DNA of 7,462 bases, taken from Pseudomonadota bacterium. GTDB lineage: Bacteria; Desulfobacterota; Anaeroferrophillalia; Anaeroferrophillales; Anaeroferrophillaceae. This document shows, one piece after another, positions 5,016 through 7,462 of this stretch (position 1 is the stretch's first letter; every line of letters begins with the position of its first letter). Location of the stretch: contig DQWO01000142.1 in assembly GCA_011042595.1 (NCBI GenBank), positions 1 through 7,462 on the forward strand. Reading direction: 5' to 3'. The translations under genes and the position numbers were made by a program. The notes under the pieces were generated by a model. That model did not search any database, was not told the DNA's origin, and saw only the letters and a program-made list of their open reading frames with translations.

Positions 5016-6485
5016 ATGGCACATGAACAACTCTTTGCATCTTTTATACTTGACCGGGAAGAAAATCTGGAAATAGCGCTGCCGGCTGATAAGGTTACAG
5101 AGGCCACGGGAATCAGCAACCAAATTAAAGCATTGCCGGCCAGCGTGGATTTTCTTGAAGGGATAATGCAGCTCAGGGATGAGGTTATCCCGATTATCAA
5201 CTTGAAGCAGCGGCTGGGGTTAGCGAAATCAAGCTATAATGACGATGCCAAGGTTGCGGTGGTCAATGTTTTAAATCAACGTTTCGGCCTTCTTTTTGAT
5301 GACATCAAAGATGTTATCAGAATTGATTCAACTGACATCAATTCCATCCCCGCGGCCTTACAAACGGATGATCGGATCATCTCAGATCTTATCAACATTG
5401 CCGGTGGCAGCCGAACGGTTGAGCTTCTGGACCTGAAATATCTTTTTCCCGGGGGGCAATCTTCTCTGGGTGAGGAAACTGATAAAACGGCCCTGGAAAC
5501 AGAAAAACAAACGGCAAACCGCAGTTATTCACGTTACGTCATTTTCAGCTGCACGGGCCAGGAATATGGCGTGCGGGTGGAACACGCCCAGGAATTAAGT
5601 TTTCTCACAAATATTGACGAACTGTACAGGGATGGCAGTATTGAAGGGGCGTTACAACTGCGTGGGCATACTATTCCGGTGGTGGATGCGGGCACCTTGT
5701 TGCACGATACCAAGGCCGAAAACACCTTACATGAAGATCGCCGCATCCTGATCCTGCTCTCCAATGAAGTTTCTTTTGGTTTAATCGTGGATGAAGCCAG
5801 GGAGATTCTCACCATTCCCGATGATGAGATTCTCTCCATGCCAAGCAGCGGGAACACCAGTGTAACCGGAATCTATCCCTATCTCGGCAACCGCAATATC
5901 ACGCTCCTCGATATTGGCGATCTCATTGGCTCACAGACTGGTCAGCTTAAATCAATTGGCAGGGTAAGAAAAGACCTGGATGATGAAGAGGATACTACTG
6001 AAAATATTTCTCATAATCTGATTACCGAAAATTGTTATTTGATTTTTTTCATCAACAAAAACTATGCCATTGAGCTTAAAGATGTTCAGGAAATCATTGT
6101 GCGTAATAAAGTCTTGGCTGTGCCCGCAGCCATCGGCTTCAACAATGGGATCATCAACCTGCGCGGCCAGATCGTACCGGTGGTAAATTTGCGCCGTTTT
6201 TATGATTACCCTGACAAAAACGAATCTCAAGAAACCAGCAAGTTGATCATCTGCCGGGGAAAATCTCAGATCGTCGCCCTGGAAGTCGACAGTATTGTCA
6301 CCATTTACAGGCAGGAACAATATTATCCAACCCCATCACTTAAACCACAGTTAAGTGCCCGCAAAGATACCCTGGACCGATTAATCGAATTCCATGATGG
6401 TTCAGGAATTTCAGAGCATGTACTGGTAATCAACACACATAACCTGTTGCAAAATCATCTGGGACTGAATGACGAGGAAAGCTAA
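5016..6485 (+). CDS. triple CheW-domain chemotaxis adaptor
   Basis: The 489-residue protein consists of three CheW-like domains in tandem (about 8-143, 172-315 and 340-480) joined by charged linkers. Each has the CheW core 'G.I.LRG..IPVV.L': EGIMQLRDEVIPIINLKQRLG starting at residue 48, EGALQLRGHTIPVVDAGTLL at 210, and NGIINLRGQIVPVVNLRRFYD at 377. Domain 1 has Asp instead of the usual Gly after LR, and domain 2 lacks the 'NL' after VV. No receiver, kinase or membrane segment is present, which sets it apart from CheV (CheW plus receiver) and CheA. CheW domains bridge receptors and CheA at the cytoplasmic signalling array; three on one chain could link several receptors or kinases. AAGGA at 5004-5008, seven bases before the ATG, fixes the start. 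The next gene follows after 34 bases and is a plausible receptor partner. I assign no symbol because single-domain cheW is a different architecture. Confidence 0.92.
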   Translation: MAHEQLFASFILDREENLEIALPADKVTEATGISNQIKALPASVDFLEGIMQLRDEVIPIINLKQRLGLAKSSYNDDAKVAVVNVLNQRFGLLFDDIKDVIRIDSTDINSIPAALQTDDRIISDLINIAGGSRTVELLDLKYLFPGGQSSLGEETDKTALETEKQTANRSYSRYVIFSCTGQEYGVRVEHAQELSFLTNIDELYRDGSIEGALQLRGHTIPVVDAGTLLHDTKAENTLHEDRRILILLSNEVSFGLIVDEAREILTIPDDEILSMPSSGNTSVTGIYPYLGNRNITLLDIGDLIGSQTGQLKSIGRVRKDLDDEEDTTENISHNLITENCYLIFFINKNYAIELKDVQEIIVRNKVLAVPAAIGFNNGIINLRGQIVPVVNLRRFYDYPDKNESQETSKLIICRGKSQIVALEVDSIVTIYRQEQYYPTPSLKPQLSARKDTLDRLIEFHDGSGISEHVLVINTHNLLQNHLGLNDEES

Positions 6486-6519
6486 CTTTCTAAAAATACT
6501 TGAGAAAAGGGAGAAAAAA

Positions 6520-7462
6520 ATGACCACAGCGACAACAAACACCGACACAATCGATACATCCTGTCTGGAGTTAATAGCGGCTCCGAGCTTTATTGTTGAT
6601 GGAGACCGGAATATTACCTGGGCAAACAAAAACTTCCTGAAATCATTTGGTCTGAAGGCAACGGAAGTATTCGGTAAGATGACCTGTGAAGAAGCGTGTC
6701 CAAACCAACTTTGTGGAACGAAGGATTGCCCGGCAACTAAATCAGCAAGGATTCGCAAACCGGCTGAATCCGAGGCTGTTTACAAAGCCAAGGATGGTAA
6801 AATCACCTATTTATCCTCCCGCGCGGCACCAATGAAAAACCAGCAGGGAACCCTGGTTACCATCAATGATATTTCAGCGTTACGCGAAACCCAGGGGCTG
6901 TTGCAACAATTGGAAACTGATCTTAATGTCATTCCCACCCCAATCATGGAAATCGATACCCTCTATACCGTCACCTTCATGAATCCGGCCGGAGCCGCCG
7001 TTGCCGGATTGACGCCCGATGAAGCCGTGGGTAAGAAATGTTACGACCTTTTCAAAACCCCCCACTGCAAAACTGAAAAATGCGCCATCGCCCGGGCGAT
7101 GAAAACCGATTCGGTGGTCAGCGATCAGACCATCGCCAGACCGGCCGAAGGCGTCATCATGCCGATTAAATACACCGGAGCACCCATAAAGGATGCCAAG
7201 GGCAATATCAAAGGCGCGCTGGAATACATCCTCGATGTCACCGATGAAATGAGGGAAAAGCAGGACGCGGCGGAAAAAATCGAAAACCTCAACACCATCC
7301 CCACGCCCATCACGTCTATTGACACCGATTTCAACGTCACCTTCATGAACCCGGCCGGGGCCGCCGTTGTCGGATTGACTCCCGATGAAGCCGTGGGCAA
7401 GAAATGTTATGACCTTTTCAAAACAGCCCATTGCCGGACTGAAAAATGTGCCTGCGCCCAGG
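6520..7462 (+). CDS. tandem-PAS sensor with Cys motifs, likely chemoreceptor (partial, right edge)
   Basis: The frame opens with ATG 6520 after an AGGGAG ribosome site and stays open to the edge (314 codons plus one base). Three PAS-like domains are visible: about 17-125, 136-245 and 258 onward. Hallmarks are IVDGDRNITWANKNFL in the first and VTFMNPAGAAV..LTPDEAVGKKCYDLFKT in the second and third. Each has a cysteine group after the 'VGK' turn: C56, C60, C65 and C70 in PAS1; C174, C183 and C188 in PAS2; C296, C305, C310 and C312 in PAS3. The last pair is always Cys-x4-Cys. Such cysteines could bind metal or a cofactor, or sense redox state, but that is inference. No signal peptide or membrane helix is seen, pointing to a cytoplasmic sensor. 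The output domain is outside the window. A methyl-accepting signalling domain is likely given the CheW neighbour; a histidine kinase is the main alternative. Confidence 0.85.
   Translation, partial: MTTATTNTDTIDTSCLELIAAPSFIVDGDRNITWANKNFLKSFGLKATEVFGKMTCEEACPNQLCGTKDCPATKSARIRKPAESEAVYKAKDGKITYLSSRAAPMKNQQGTLVTINDISALRETQGLLQQLETDLNVIPTPIMEIDTLYTVTFMNPAGAAVAGLTPDEAVGKKCYDLFKTPHCKTEKCAIARAMKTDSVVSDQTIARPAEGVIMPIKYTGAPIKDAKGNIKGALEYILDVTDEMREKQDAAEKIENLNTIPTPITSIDTDFNVTFMNPAGAAVVGLTPDEAVGKKCYDLFKTAHCRTEKCACAQ
6922..7096 (+). repeat. intragenic PAS repeat unit, copy 1
   Basis: This stretch repeats at 7288-7462 with an offset of 366 bases (122 codons). In the core 6967-7096 I count about 17 differences from the second copy in 130 bases, many of them at third codon positions. 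It encodes the PAS strand/helix start and the Cys-motif segment of PAS2. Confidence 0.85.
7288..7462 (+). repeat. intragenic PAS repeat unit, copy 2 (cut by edge)
   Basis: Second copy of the PAS unit, matching 6922-7096 and continuing to the window edge. Further copies may follow outside the window. PAS1 (6520-6900) is not part of this near-identical pair, so the duplication of PAS2/PAS3 is the more recent event. Confidence 0.85.

Noticed and set aside
5534..6758. Minus-strand open frames (5534-5857, 5952-6320, 6411-6758)
   Set aside because: They are antisense to the triple-CheW gene or span its end and the PAS gene start, with no motifs or ribosome sites.
6880..7431. Minus-strand 183-codon frame over the PAS gene
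   Set aside because: Its internal repetition merely mirrors the PAS duplication on the plus strand; codon structure and motifs support the plus-strand gene.
6922..7462. The repeated segments as a mobile element or CRISPR
   Set aside because: The period is 122 codons, stays in frame within one gene, and encodes PAS domains; there are no short spaced repeats or transposase.

Overview
The window looks like a chromosomal accessory/signalling locus of a Gram-negative, probably deltaproteobacterial (Desulfobacterota-like) bacterium. This rests on protein style only: an NtrC-type sigma-54 activator, a multi-CheW adaptor, and a PAS-repeat sensor whose PAS domains carry a cysteine motif of a kind I associate with that group. 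No taxonomic marker gene is present, so the assignment is tentative.

Layout. (1) Positions 1-1109, minus strand: the N-terminal 369 codons of a HEAT-repeat protein that runs off the left edge. (2) 1110-2933, plus strand: a patchwork of small modules and gene debris. It holds a promoter-like repeat (1204-1245), a doubly deleted vestige of the NtrC-like gene found further right (1251-1415), an intact MazEF-type toxin-antitoxin pair with a near-ideal promoter and a palindromic operator (1411-2006), a short receiver-domain-like scrap (2046-2119), a second copy of the promoter-like repeat (2117-2159), and an AbrB-type antitoxin followed by a PIN-domain toxin gene. The toxin gene carries two opposite frameshifts at homopolymer runs (2182-2822). 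(3) 2934-4322: an intact receiver/AAA+/Fis-HTH sigma-54 activator. (4) 4323-4535: a non-coding leader with a hairpin and a perfect 10-bp tandem repeat. (5) 4536 to the right edge: a tightly spaced three-gene run of an unrecognised alpha/beta protein with a receiver-like outline, a triple-CheW adaptor, and a PAS-PAS-PAS sensor cut by the window edge.

How it fits together. Genes 4536, 5016 and 6520 are separated by 39 and 34 bases, each after a recognisable or plausible ribosome site, so they are probably one transcript. A multi-CheW adaptor next to a tandem-PAS protein suggests a chemosensory signalling unit, with the PAS protein as the likely cytoplasmic receptor; its signalling end lies outside the window. 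The NtrC-like regulator and the HEAT protein may belong to the same signalling neighbourhood, but nothing in the sequence proves it. The 1.1-2.9 kb stretch looks like a site where toxin-antitoxin modules have landed and a duplicated regulator has decayed.

I do not see a clear-cut new system. The best leads are the regulator vestige whose 3' flank supplies the -35 box of the mazEF promoter, the frameshifted PIN toxin with back-to-back slippery runs, and the orphan receiver-like protein in the CheW operon. All counts and alignments here were made by eye.
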